From contig OU744447.1 in assembly GCA_916610825.1 (NCBI GenBank), positions 24,987,037 through 25,051,036 of the forward strand: DNA of 64,000 bases, in the 5' to 3' direction. Source of the DNA: Haliclystus octoradiatus. Lineage: Eukaryota > Cnidaria > Staurozoa > Stauromedusae > Haliclystidae. The notes beneath the pieces were generated by a model that saw nothing but the letters and a program-made list of their open reading frames with translations, did no database searches and was not told the DNA's origin. Positions 46,601 through 61,600 of the stretch are shown here, piece after piece (positions within the stretch are counted from its first letter, which is position 1; each line of letters begins with the position of its first letter). The position numbers were made by a program, and so were the translations under genes.

Positions 46601-49600
46601 TGCCATGTTAGTAAAACAAATTTGAAATGAAGGCATTCCCCTGAACAACTTCAAGATCTTTTACTTCATGTCGCATGATTTGATGCGTTTCTTTGTTCTG
46701 GAAATCAATAGAATGAGCAAAGGACACAAGTCTCACCTACCAAACATATTAGGATTGTCATATAAGTAAGTGAGACTTGGGCTGCGTTTACACGACAAGT
46801 GGATTTACAAAACCCGAGTGAATTTTAGGCTGGATCGCCCTCGCGTCTAGACGTAAACAGGAAACCCAAGAGGAAATTAGTCCGCTTAGCGAGTCTATCA
46901 GGACTTTTGAAAGTATGGATAGGAAACCCGTGTTTCTCAAGCCAGACTTTGCAAACCCGGGTCTTTCTGTCGTCTAAACAGAGATTTATGGGAAACCCGG
47001 GTTTGCAAAAGTCCACTTTCTTTCCGCAGCAATACGGCCTGTGAATATTGGCAACCACTTGACTCTGTTTTGGGATGAAATACTATACTTTAGTAAAACT
47101 ATTCAATGAATCTGTTTATACAAGATAAAATCGTGAATAACATGTATTTAAAATGTATCATTTACAAAAGCGGTGTCAAGTCACATGGAATATAATTAGA
47201 TATGAATAAAAAAAGTCACTTTGAATTATTTAAATAAAAAAAAAACAGATCGATCTGGAGCTGCAGCATCGAAAAAGTATAAAATTCCAATTTCAAAGAA
47301 AATCCGATAAGAAATACTTGAGTTACAGTGTTTTATTTAGACAAAATAGATACATCTAGCCTCGTGTAAACCTAGCCTTAAAGCGAGTGAAAAAAATGGG
47401 TAAAGTTTGATTGACAATATCTTTGTTGTTTCTGCTTCAAATTTTACCATTCAAGTTTATTTTAAAACGGTTGAATGATTCGTAGCAAAAACAATGTCAA
47501 TGTAAACAATGTAAAAAAACAATGTCAAGGTTTGAAAAGAAACCTGGAATCATTCATAAGCCTACCATTGGTAATATGAACTATTCGTTGCCAGAAGCTG
47601 TGAAGCAACCGGCATCTTCAATCTCATTCAGGGTTCAAAAAAAGTAGGAATCCTGCAATCCTAGATTCCGGAAGGCTAGACAAATTTTAAAAGAAAACTG
47701 CTATTTTTAATGATTTATAGGTCAAACGTCAACAAAAACATTCAGAAGAAAATGTTTAAATGCCTCTAGGATTCCAGAAGGCTGAACCTTTTGTTGCACC
47801 CTGATCTGATTCAATCTCTGTTTAACAATTATACAATCAATTTGGATTTGTATTTATCATTCAGTGATAGATAAGTTCAGATTTGTACATGTTGTCATTT
47901 TTAAACATAATTCAATGTTTGTTTGAGTAAATTTCCTGTTACACTGCAATAAATTTCCTAAACTGCTTTTTTAGTGTCGTTCTTTACTTCTTTCATGATG
48001 ATAAACCATTCGTAAATTGAAATATTTTCATTTCTTATTTTTTTGTGATCACACGGAATTGGTTACCGAGAATCATCAAGTGATTCACAGGCATAATGGT
48101 GAATGGACGGAAATGTTTAGATGCCTCTGTTGATCCAAATGTTGACGGTTTTATTGAGAAAATAAACAAATCAGGAAGTTAAGGACTTATTTTTTGCTTC
48201 TATCCTTGTAGAAAAGGGTTCATGCACAGGTTGCTAGAATAATTTCATTTAGAAAATTTTCCACATTAATTATTTGTTTGTCTTGACAACCAGACAACGT
48301 CAAACATAGTTAACCCAGCCTAAATTAAGCCTAAATTAACCCAGCAACGCGGGTGAGTCATTGCTAGTATAATATATAGATATTACTTTCTGGGAAGGGT
48401 GTTGTACAGATTTTATGTTACAAAACAATTAATGAATAATAAAGTGTGTACAAGGCTCATGAAGTTTTCTTTTAATATTGGAAAGCTTTGACAGCTACAA
48501 CAGGTTTTTACAGTATTTGAAAGTGCGTTGTCTACTCTACCGATTTGATTGTTTTGACTTGGGCACTCTAGAAATGTTTGCATAAGTTTATCGCTACAGT
48601 AACAATATTTAAGTAAATTAATCACTAACAATATTTGCATAGATTAATCACTAACAATGTTTGCATAAATTAGTCACTAACAATGTTTGCATAAATTAAT
48701 CACTAAAACTTATCCTGTAATCACTCCTGTAATTACCCAAATCTGCAAGACAAAGAATAAGTGCAATGTTACATAATTCTCTGCGCTCTACTGTTTTTGT
48801 TAAAATTTCTTGCAATAGTTTCACACTACACATGTTCTTTTTTACTTTTATATTCTAACTTGAAATTTGAAACTTTGCAACAGCTCTCAAGAGATCAGAA
48901 AAGAATTCATTTTATTACAGTACTAACTATTTGCTCAATTCCTAGTTCAAAATACAATAATAGCCTCCAACAGAAAACTAGTTGTTGCTTCAAGGTTTGT
49001 TTGACTGGCTGATGCTATTCTATGTCAAAAAAGGAACGGAAAATATGTTTACCATTTTTGCTAACAAATCTCACTGGCTATAGAACAAATTGATTTATTG
49101 AGCAAATTTATATTCTGTGATTGTTTGAGCCAACACAATGTTTTATTACCTTACATTAATTGTTTAATTTGATGTTTTACTTCAAGATGGTTGAGGCTGA
49201 CCGTGTTTCTTTGAATAAGTTTAAAAAAGCCATCAAAGCAGTCCATGGTGCAGGACAAAGTAAGTAGATTAAATGTTATTAATTAACTGATGAATGGGTT
49301 AAACTTTAAGGATCGATCAGAAATTATAAAACATTTGTAAGTGTTGCTTTTACATGAATGCGAGTGCATTTATTGTGTACATAGGAAGCCTGCCGTTATT
49401 CCACATTTCCAATTCTATTCCACCTACAATATAATACTACAGTAATTGATCAAAATGTTGTTTTATAATATTTTGTTGATATCAATCTTCATTTGAAATT
49501 TTCTCAACATTGTCTTTTCCCATTTTCGAATTACGAATGTGAAGCTTTATGAAAGCAACAAAACATTTATTGATATTGTATTGAATTCAACACCTTCTGT

Positions 49601-52600
49601 ACTACCTGTCTTGTTAGACCAAGTTACCGGTATTACATTTCAATTTCCTGTTTCATTATAAATCAACCAAGAAAACAATGGTGAAATGAGATTGTAGGAC
49701 TATTTTCAACAAAAATTATTTATATCATATTTTTACAGTGGAAATAACACTTCTAGACCAATCAGTGAACTCCATTTGATGTCCAGACAACAAGTTTCTT
49801 TTATTTGTTTCTATTGAAATTCAGAATGTTTCAAAGTTGCAAGCGTTCAGTCACTTTCAAGATTTTTGGAAATTGTCGCAGCTTGCTGTGAGCTCTGAAA
49901 ATTTTTCGCAAAGATGTTTAAATTATTTAAACCTTTTCATCATTTATTTGTCGTTGACAGGAAGTAATGGAATTTAAGCCGCGTCTACTATGTTTGTTCT
50001 GTATAATTTGGTGATTGATTATGACATCATGGACAGTATAACGCAGGCGCAAAAATATTCTTGGAATTTCTAGCCAAGTGCCCCACTTGATAAAATTAAA
50101 TATCTGGTACTATATGATATCATAATGATATATATCAAACGTTTGATTTCTCATGTATAAATCCTCTATAATGCCTAAGAAAAAGCAAATCTGTGTAATG
50201 ATTAATTCCAGAATCCACTGTATGTGCTTGTATCTTGAAAAGGTACATTAACTAGTAATCTTGTTCGCCATACTGAGTAAAGAAAAAAATTGACTGGGAT
50301 TGATCGACCCTCAAAATATTTAGTCTGAAAAGGGTTGGAACTTTGTCGTAAGCAAGTAGCCACTAGTAGCCATCCCTTCAACAATTCTCGATTTTTCAAT
50401 ATCTCATAGTAAGAAGAACCATTTTTTTCACATAAAAGTCGTACTGTAAGCATTTGTCCGAAGCTTTATATTTGAGAACAATTTGAACACACAATTGAAA
50501 CTGCAAAATTAAATTATTACTGTCCTCCAATACCTATCAAAGAGACTCTGTGATAATAATTACTTTTTTTTTAGCTTTCGTTTCCAATGATTTGTTTTAT
50601 GCGGAGAACATGGAAAAGCTTGGATCAATGGCTTTATCTAGAGAGGCAGAAACAGGAATAGGTAAACCTATGTTGGGTTATATCCAAATGTTAGCCTACT
50701 AAATTGTATCCATCGTTCTCTTTTTCAGATCTTGATTTTACATATATTTTCTCACTCACTCAAACCTTCATTATACTATTCTTATTTTGACAAGGGATAG
50801 GGATGTACATACTGCATGTCTGAATCTTCTATTGCAGACATGAACATTTTTAGACTTTATAGCAGATTTTAGACTCTTTTTGCCCTTGTAAAATCCTATT
50901 TATTATCTTTTGCCATTACAATACAATATAATAATCCTCACCAAAATCATATTGCCAATTTTTCCTCATAAATCAGTTCAAGTACCCTTAGTAATATGTC
51001 CAAAATATTTTTTAAAATTTCAAGAAATGAGTATGTAATTAATGATTGAAAATCATCAACAAATTACGCGGAAAAATTGACTTATTTGGTGTGACATCAC
51101 TGTGACGTCAATATTCAGCCTAACCGCGCGGTCGGAACAGTTCTTACCATAATTCGTTGATAATCGTTATGTGGTATTATGCCTCAACACGCAAGAAAAA
51201 CACTTAACACTTTGGCTCAACACCTATTCAAAGAGGATGCAATTTTCCATGTCGTGTTCAAGCTAAGTTTGTGTTAAATATGTCTATTGAATGGATACTG
51301 TTAAGATAGAAGTGTGGATTAAGTGAATTGAAACTCGACCTGCAATGTTTGATGTGTGTGCAGTGTATAGCAAGTCAATTTTACAGAAACAATGCAAATT
51401 CTATGTAAACAGGCGTAACTCAGTTAGCTTGTCAAATGTCGTAAAAGAAACTTAAAGCAATTAAAAACCAAATGTTATTGTTTTGATAACTACCAAAATT
51501 ACGTTATTATTTGTTCTACTACCGTAAACATTACTTCGAGTTTTGTCATCTGTCTTTTAGGTGCAGCATTTCTTAGATTTTCAGTTATAACAAAGGTAAG
51601 ATAGGATAGTATGAATATCTAATTAATACCCATAAAAATGGGTTCCGAGTTTAGCAATTGATAGGAAGTATGTCAAATGACCAATACTATGTTACTGAAT
51701 TTCAAAATTACTGAACCAGTTATTCTGAGCAGCTATTAAACTTTTACCTCGAAATAACAACCCAAGACTAATCTCACATAAATTGCATCGCCTATCCAAA
51801 CCATATAAAGATCTCTTTAGGATTATTAAGTGAGAAACTATACAAATGACCCTTTTATATTAACCGTTGATTAAGAACTACCGAGAACAGGCTCTTCTCT
51901 TTGTACATATTCACATCTTTTTGTAATATTATTCGAGGGCAATAATATTGTTAAATGCATTACATTTTTCAAGTGACAACCTCTAAATGCAGATTACCTA
52001 AGAAAACTTGCATACTGATTGTTATTTGAATGCAAACTATCATAAGATATATTATAGTTGTGAATATAGTTGGAGAGATCCTGTCAACTTTGCCATGTAA
52101 TAATCAACAATGCAGGATGAGACAAATCAATACTCAGTGATAGCAAGTGATATTTTATATATGGCAGTCCAGAAGAATACTGTTGTATATGGCTTTGTGT
52201 CATTGTCATGTGACAGTGACATCATACTATATGATTACTACAATATTTATTGTTGAAATTACGCAATTTTCGATCATTTCATTTTTCCATCATTCACAAT
52301 TCCAAACGACAGTCTGACTGACAAGAAGGTTTACTATAGGAAAAAAGACAAATCAAAACTATAAAATATCTCTTTTCACACAAACTTAAAATATCCCAAC
52401 GTCCAAGTCAGCTATGTCCACACTCTTGGGCCATCTTTTCTGCTTGAAAAATATAATTGTCAAGAAATAAATGAAAAACAAAGGCTTTTTTCTTGTTGAA
52501 AACCGCTTTATGTTTAAAAAGGCGCAAACACCTGTCACAAATGGAGGTGATGTGTATGTAATTTTTTGTATTTAAAGTATTGCGGCTACATACTGCAGAC

Positions 52601-55600
52601 ATTTTCGCCATTCTTTCTCATTTATAAGCTGTCCAAATCATGGTAACATTTTTCTTGGTGTCCTGTGCACTTTGATATAGACTTGATTGTAAAATTTAAT
52701 GCACAATACGTATGCTTTTATACCATGATCTATTTGCAATGTTATGCATGGTTGAATTTCTAATATGCTAACTGAGTGCTTAAACCTATATATAACAACC
52801 ATTTATAATATTTATATTGACCACTATAGACAAGTAGACATACACAGTTGGTTTGATTGTATTATAGAGCTTTAAGGACGAAATAAGACAAACGACCAAA
52901 CATCAAGATAACTTGTGTAACTCTGTTTTATTAATCATATGCGTGTTAGTTTTACAACACTGTGCAATAACACTCTTGTGTGCCTAATTTACAACTAAAT
53001 GTGATTAGTTTAATGACGTTGTAAATATTAGTATTATTAATTACTATATACTACACATCATTATTTATGTGCATCTACTAAATTGTGAGGATTTCTCAAT
53101 ATATCTACCTCTGTTTTTATTTAATAGGAACTGGCAAATTTACGAAAAAATATGGTGAGCATATTAAATATCCATTGTCATATGAATAGTTCAACAATCT
53201 TTTGCAAACTCTGAAAAAAGTTTGATTCTTTTGAAATTTCACATATTTTTACGTGAGCAGTATTGATAGGCTTATGAGAAATACTAATTCATCAAACCTA
53301 CGGTAGTTCAAATTATACAATGTGGACAAGCGAGCTAAGGACTAAGGTACTGAAAGATCATTTGACATCATTTTCGAAGTACTGAGCAGAGCACTGGCTA
53401 GTTTTGAAATGTTTTGCTGGTACATACGGTTTATAGGGTAACTGGTGCCAGAAGAGCAAAGATTTCACAGAAATTGGCCAGACCAATTCAAATGTTACTG
53501 TTTTCACTCTACAATCTACATTTTATAACATCTCACAAAAGCAGCATATTTCAAACATATATAGGAGGATGGATGAATATATCAAAAATATGACTTTTAA
53601 ATTCCTATTTTAGTCTAATTTAACCACAAAAAGTCTTTGGATTACACACAATTGATAGTACAGTGAAATAGAGATGTTCCGATTATGAAATTGCCGATTA
53701 TTTTTACCGATTATTGTTTTGCTGATTGTTGAATCATAATCGGCAGATTAAATCGGTATACCGATTATTTTGATAAATGTTATCAATGGACAATATAATA
53801 ACAAGCTTTTTGTACAAAATTGATTAATATTGTCTAAAAAGTAGCAACACATACGCTGAACCAAATTATTGAAGTATCATAGAACAGTTTTAAAGCAGAA
53901 GTCAACAAAATACTAAAACAAATAAAGGCCTAATAAGAAATTGAAATCATCAGAATCTTTTAGGAGTACCCCGGTTATTTACTCTAACGAGAAAATATAG
54001 TGAAGTAAGCTTGGTGTATTTTTTTCTTCTCCAACAAGTCTAATTTAATAAAAATGTAAAATATAATAATGTGTAATGATTTAACAATCTTTCAACATGT
54101 ATTTCCTATCTTTCGCTGTTGTTTTACGGTGAAGATGGATCGCTAAAAATAATTTTACATTGACACTGTCACTGTTGTTAACTCTTTAGTTGCAGTATTA
54201 ACATGAACTTTGTTCGTATTTATTTTATCCCAAAAAATAATTTATAAAATATTTTATGCCATAATTATATTTATATTGTTGTAGTTATCAAATCATCTTA
54301 AAACTTTTTCGCGTTGGTATTGTGAATCAAATTTATTATTCATTCAAAAGTGCTCACGTGTTTGTCTCATCAACACTAATGTGTTTGACCTTTACACATT
54401 AAAACAATAGAAGATTTCAAAGAGCGCGACGAATTTTGACGTGTTCAAATTTCAAAAGTGGTTCGATGTAAATAATCTAGAATGATGATTTCCGCTTTTG
54501 ATAAATGATTGGAAATAATGGACTAATTTGTAAATAAAATAAAATATTCGCTCGACTAGTGACTGTGGTGAAAATATGCCCAAAACATGCGTTTATTAAT
54601 ACGGAAATTTACATTTTACAAACATTTTATTGGCAATAAAAAACAGATTATTTTACCGATTATGAAACAGCATTGGCCGATTACCGATTATGGAAAAAAT
54701 CATGCCGTTAATCTGTTAAACCGATTATTTCCGATTAATCGGAACATCTCTACAGTGAAACCTGTATATAACGGCCAGCTACGAGAGATAGATAATTTGA
54801 CCACTATAGACAGGTGGCCTTTACATACAGGTTTGATTCAATAGAAAATACTATTTTAGACATTGCAAGAGTGACCACTATAGACAGGTGGCCGCTGTAT
54901 AGAGTTGACCGTTATAACAGGTTTGATTGTAGTCTTTTTTCTATGAGTACTCTATCAACTAAATTCGTCTTGCATACATGTCCTTAAATTAACTGCACTT
55001 GAATGTTATTCAAGAGCAATAGCGTATTTCGACATATTTCTTTTGTTTCACTGCTCTTGCTATGGTCTAAAACTCAATGTTAATCTTAAACTGTTTTTTC
55101 GTTTGATATAGCTTAATAATTTTAATAACATGGTGTTATTTCCGTTGGATTCACTTTTGAAAGGAGATATTAAATCACTTGGGGTAATTATATAATTATT
55201 GCTATTTTATATCGACAATTTCTCCTAGAAATCTAGAATATCTAGATTTTTGATGTATAAAAATACATTGTCAAAGAAATGTCATGTTTTGTTCCAAATC
55301 TACAAATCATATCAAACCCAGTATCATTAAATAGCATATATAACCTGTGTATAGTTTAGTTGGCCACTATATGCAGGTACTATTTTAGACATTACAAGAG
55401 TGACCACTTTAGACAGATGGCCATTATATAGAGGTGACCGCTATAACAGGTTTGGTAGTATTTTCATTTTTAACACCCTATTTAGATTTTCTTCGCTTCA
55501 AGATCCTTACAATCATCATCGATTGATCATTGATCAAATCAGTTGAAGTAGCCTATTTTAAGTACAAGTCTGTAACCTAAAGTAAGCAGTACTGTTTTCT

Positions 55601-58600
55601 GTCCTCAAATTGCACATTTTCAATTTAGGCTACAATATTTTCTTAAAAAAGACTTCTATATGTTTCAATTGGACTCAACTATTCTTAAAGTTTTGACGCC
55701 ATTGGTTTCTCTATTTTTCTAACTTATTAATTCTTAAATTGACTTGATAACAACTGTGAAAAGCATACATATGAATAGTTATGCATTTTAAATTAGGATA
55801 GGTTGAGCTTCAATATTTCTGTCGTGGCACGGAGTTGGCGATAAAATGACTAAGCAAGACTCATGTTTGTTTATAGTTCTATGTGCCTAGTCATGCAAGA
55901 TGACAGTCTGACTACAAAAGTTATTTCAGCAGTTATTTACAAGGCAAATTAACACATGACAATTGCTCACCTATCACATCACATTGATGGTCATGGGTTG
56001 AAAAAACTTTCAGTGCCTGCGATCACATAATTTTGTCTTAATAGTGCACATTGTACCGGAAATTTCCTGGTCGAGCAATTTAAATTGGAACCTTTTTATA
56101 CATGAAGTAATCAATTTCATCCTTTTGGAGACTCTTATTCGATTTCATTTATAAACTCTATGAATTATTTATAGATTAAGAATGCCTTTAAAATTTTAGA
56201 CAAATGTGCCTGCAGCAATTATATTATTCAATAATTGTGCCTGCAACCGCCGGTCCTAGCGGTCCCAACATTTTCCACCTTCTGTAAGACGGTATGAACA
56301 TATGAGTTACATCACAATTTCCTTTTGCAGAGTTTCAATATTCAATATCTTTATGGTTGAGACCATCATAATAATGTTACAAATATTTGATGAATCAGAT
56401 GTATATGGGTCAGATTGAAAAATCAGCTCAAAGCCAGGAATAAATAGTCATTGTTTTATCTACATTTTTTTAACAGGATCTCAAGCGACCGATTGATGAT
56501 GCTTGGAAAGATTTGAAAGCAAAGGAAGCAAAAGAGTAAGAAGAATTAATATCTATTTTTTTGTTGTTTGATTAATTTCAATATGTTTTATCTATATACA
56601 CTACCAATGCCAAAACCATGAAAATGCCATGAAAGTGTTGTGAAAACCATGAAAACATCCATATTCACAATATTGAAATGTGAAATGCAATGAAAACGCA
56701 ATGAAATTTCACGATTTTTTCATGGTTTTGGTGTCAGTAGTGATATAGGTACATATTATTTTGTGATTTTTATTATGTAGAATAATCTTTGTTATATTTC
56801 TTTGATAAATTTAATTTCTACTTATCAAATATTTAATGTATGTATTTAGTCGGGATTGGCTTTTAGCTGTTTTGAAAGTTTGCGGACTCACCGGGACACT
56901 TGGCAACAGTGCTGTTTTATCTTTTGTTCCGTTATTGTCCAAGCAAGCAAGCAGTTGGATGGTCGATAATGAGTTTCAATTGGGATCTAAACCAGTCAAA
57001 CAGATAACATTTTTAACCCAGTTTGAAACATTTAGAGAGTCTTGCAGAATTGTAAATCGAGAGTCGTAAATAATTTGATTAGATTTCCATGTCTGGAAAA
57101 GTCAAATTGATAGAAAAGAGAATTATAATAATATATTAAAAAATTAATTATTTTGAGTGTAAACTGATGTTAGTCTGAAGATCGCAATTAAAGGCGTGAA
57201 ACTCTGAGTAACGGGAAAACACTTTTTACATACTATGACTGTATGTTCATACCAATAATTTTTATTTGCAATAGAGCAAAAGCTGGCAAAGAGGCAAGAA
57301 AAAAAACTGGTGAAATTGTCTTGTACCGTGTTGACCCGCCAGAGGTATGCATCATGATTCCAACTGTTTGGAACCAGATCAATTACTTCATCTAAATATT
57401 CAATGTTTGCATGTTCAATGTTTGCATGCATGTAATCCTGTCAAACTATAATATCAGGGTCCAGGAAAAGCGGAGATCCTAGGATCCTAGATCCCTGAAG
57501 AATAGAGAAAATTCAGAAGAAAATTGATAAGTTTCTCATTTACAGGCCAAACATCAACAAAAAATTTGCAAGAAAATGTTGAAATCTTGTAGGATTTCCA
57601 AAGGCTAAACCTCTTTATTAGACACTGCATATTTTGAAATTTTAAGTGCTATTGTTTACACGGTTAGTTTTAGCTTTTAACGATAACTCACTATAATTAC
57701 AACTATCTACATAAGTGGTTGATATTTCTACAAATAGATGTACAGTAGTAATGTTTTTGTTACTCAATTAACTGAGCCCTGCCTGGGAGTTTTAAAGTTA
57801 GTTAAATCGCTACAGACACAATGCTATAGATGAAACCATTCAGTATAAACCGAGATCTATGTCTTTAAATCATGTTTTTGTTTTGTTATTTCAGTCATCA
57901 GAAGTCACGGACAGAGAGAAAAAGACATTTATGTTTCAAGCATGCGAAGTAAGTCAACATATTATTCAAATTTGTGTCTGAATGGCAGTGGCCATGTGTG
58001 GGTATTTTTTGGCAGATAATGCAGGGAGGGATGGATCATCAGGGAGAAAATCAACATTGGCTTTTCAGCCAGTTGAAAATATGTATGAAAGCGTTGCTCA
58101 AATATTACACGGTTTACACCCACCAGTGATGTCAGTGATTTTCTCGCCAAGAGCCGCTATATTCTGAAGAAATCTACTCGCAGATATTTTGATCAACATT
58201 TTTAAGCCTGATAGCAGTGATACGTTTTTAATAGCGATCTTCAACACCAAACAGATTGGTGGTCAGGTTTGACCCATACATTCCCAAGTGTATGAAATGT
58301 AGTAGTAAAATCATCAACATTCAACAATAACCTTTGGTTTAATAATCCTTAGACAAGCATTAGGGAGATTAGCTCAGATGGCAGAGCAATCAAAGTCCAG
58401 ATCTGATCATATTTGATCGACCGTGGCTTAAATCCCTCGAAGGTCAACTCAACCTTGGCTTTATCTAAAACATCAAATGAGTACCATCTAAGGATGGCAG
58501 ATGGAACTGTCCAAATGGAATTGCGTTGTTAACAGCTGCAGAGCATCATTGCGCATTGACAATCAAGGCCTGTCTGCCGTGAAATCTGTTGAAATTGATC

Positions 58601-61600
58601 TGCAGTGTTGCAGCTGAGATCAATACGGAGCATTTAACGCCATTGCTCTCAGCGGAAAGAGCACTCCTCTAGAAATAGAGGAGTTGGTACAGGTGCCTTA
58701 GGTAGGGTGATACCGTCTCAATTACTTATTCAGACAAGCATTATTAGAGTAGAAATGCTTTGCTAATGGAGCCATACGTTCATTTGTATGTAAATGATTA
58801 TAAAAGATAAACGACAAACTTTGAATATATATTGTTTTCAGGGGTCTACAGCATATATTTGTGCCTGTGACCAAATTTTCTTCTTTCAAAATGCCCATAA
58901 GTTGTTTAGGTTACTGACTTATGAAAGGACATTATTTTAGTGAGAATAACATTGATTGTAATATGCTTAGAATTCAAAACAGTTTCCAACTCAGAAAATG
59001 AGAAAAATCTGCAATATTCATTCTAAATGCAGAAATTTGTGCATTTTGATAGTTGTGCCTGCAATAATTATATTGTTCTCCAATACTGCAGCAGTCCAGC
59101 TGTCCCCGTTTTATTGAGCCCTGATTGTTTTATGCATTGGAAATTGCTACCCAAGTTGCTATGATGCTGACATCTTGATCTCGTAGTCTTTTAGCTACCG
59201 TATGTTTGATAGCACTCATTTGTCTGCTTTATTTATTTTAGTATTTAGTCAAAGCAAATGAAGTGAAAATGAAGAAAGGTGTTGAATTAGTTTATCATTT
59301 AATTGACTTTTATAAAACACAACTTCAATATTTCCATAGTGGCATGGAGCTGCTGGAAGACATGAGAAGCTATTTTGACGGTTTAACAGAGGAGTTACAG
59401 TTGGTAAGAACAATACAAGTTAAAACAGCCGATATGTCACTTGAAAGATATTGATGTACCCTATAAAATGAGGCATTGTACGGGTAAGCCCATGACACAA
59501 TTTAAAGAAAAGGAGCTTTAAGTACTGTTGCACAATATAAAAAAAAACAGAAGAGTATTATGCTAGTTAATACCCTTCTCAATCAAAATCAGATATACAA
59601 TAGTTACAGAAATTGTTGGAACAAACCGTCATTCTTTCGTTCTCAAATATGATTTGAGAAACTACCCACAAGTTGCCAAACAATTCCAGTACAGTCAGGC
59701 AATCTGATTAGGATGATATACATATACAAAAGTCAAATGGGATTACAGTTCAAACAGCAGCGACCCTGTACTCTCAGCCTACAGGTGAGGGAACTTATTT
59801 TATCCTGTAAGATCTGTATGCAGGCTAGTAACAACCAACCAATTCTATCTTCGTAATTTTTACCATTTTTATTTCATTAGATATCCAGAAGCCGTTATTT
59901 TATTTTACATGCCTTTGAATTTATTTACATGGCGATAGACCATTTTTGATAACAGTGATAAAAATCCAACTTCTATCGAAGCATTTTTCGTATTATTGCC
60001 GATAGTGTAATTTTTTCTACGAGTGAACCAATGTCAAATGAGGCCAGAGATGTCAAACATTTAGGGTGTTTTTTATTTTCTTGCAGTTGAGAACGAAACA
60101 AGACGAGGAGAGAAAAGATTTAACAGATATCAAATCTCAGTTAAAATGTCATTTACAACTTGAGAAACCTGAGGTATCTTAAATCATTGTGCTTTTTATT
60201 GTTGGGAGTAAAGTTGGAACTTGATGTCTGCATCAGAAAGGATTAGGTCCTATAATCCAAAATATTTTGATTCTGCATTGAGAATCCAATTAGATCGGAT
60301 CCCGCTTATCTGCAACCTGGCTTTGAAACCCTTTAATTCCTTGTTAAAAATCATTAGCAATTTTGACTTGCAGAAGTTGCAATTACAGTATCCACAGTTA
60401 AGCGGGTTACATCGTAGAATAACAGACAATAATATGTTTGTATTTATTAAGTCATTCAATCATGGATATTGAAAATGTTACCGGTATTGATACAATGAGG
60501 TAATGTTAAACCCTTGTTTTAGCATCAGAAGCTATATTGATCTCTTTTAATAGACAGTATATCTGGCATGGCAAGTACCAACTGAAATCTTGCCAATATG
60601 TGCATAGCCTACACCATAAACTTGTCAATGCTCAATGTTTTCCCTAAACCTATAATATTAGCACTTTGATGTTACAGGGCGAGAAGAAGACAGTCTACAA
60701 TTTACACGGTCAGCAGGGTGATAAAATCCACGGGACAGAGAAAAGTGGATTCTTGAGCAAACGCAGTGAAGGGTAATAAATAATTATACAAAAATATAAT
60801 TTATGATTAATAGTGGATTGCAATGTAGCCTTGTAACAGAGGTGACATCAAGATTTCCCCCCAACAAGGTGCAAACTCAGCCGACGATTGGGCTATTACA
60901 GAAAATATTTGCAATACAACTTGAAAAAGTACCAGAAATTACCCCAACAATCAAAATTCTCTTTCCCTTCAAGTGTAATGTGTCTCCCTGAAATAGGTCA
61001 TACAGCCGCCAACCTCCTGTAGTTCCGCACCTACTGTATAAAATTATAAGCAAACTTTCTGCAACATGACAGTGAAGCCTATGTAACAACCACCTGAAAT
61101 ATCTATATACAGTATATATATTGACCACTATATACAGGTGGTCTTTATGTACAGGGTGGGTTGAATATAATTTGTATGTATCGTGTTTGGTATGTTAGGT
61201 CAATGTGGTTTTTGTTGTTGCTGTTTATATATCTTAGTTTATTGTTTCTCTTCCAGAGTACGCAAGCAATGGCAGAAGCGTTATTGTGTTGTTAAGAATG
61301 GACAATTTACATATGCTCATAGCACGGTTGGTATAAATCATTATCATCATCATCATCATTTATTCAAAAGTTCCCATCTTACCCATCTTACGCATTCAAT
61401 CAATGCCAGCAATATGAACCAAGGGAATATAATAATGTCTATTATTACAATTACAAAATTTATCACACTTTTTGATTGGTTAAGAGCACCGAGATAATTC
61501 TAAGTATTCAAAAGAAAACACAATAATTTGAGCTAAAACGTGTCATAACCTGAGAAATCAATATCCCATTCCCTAGTATTCAAGCACAGCGCTGATTAGC

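Noticed and set aside
58364-58440. tRNA gene
   Set aside because: The D-arm half looks like a tRNA, but the anticodon and T-arms do not pair and a SINE body follows.
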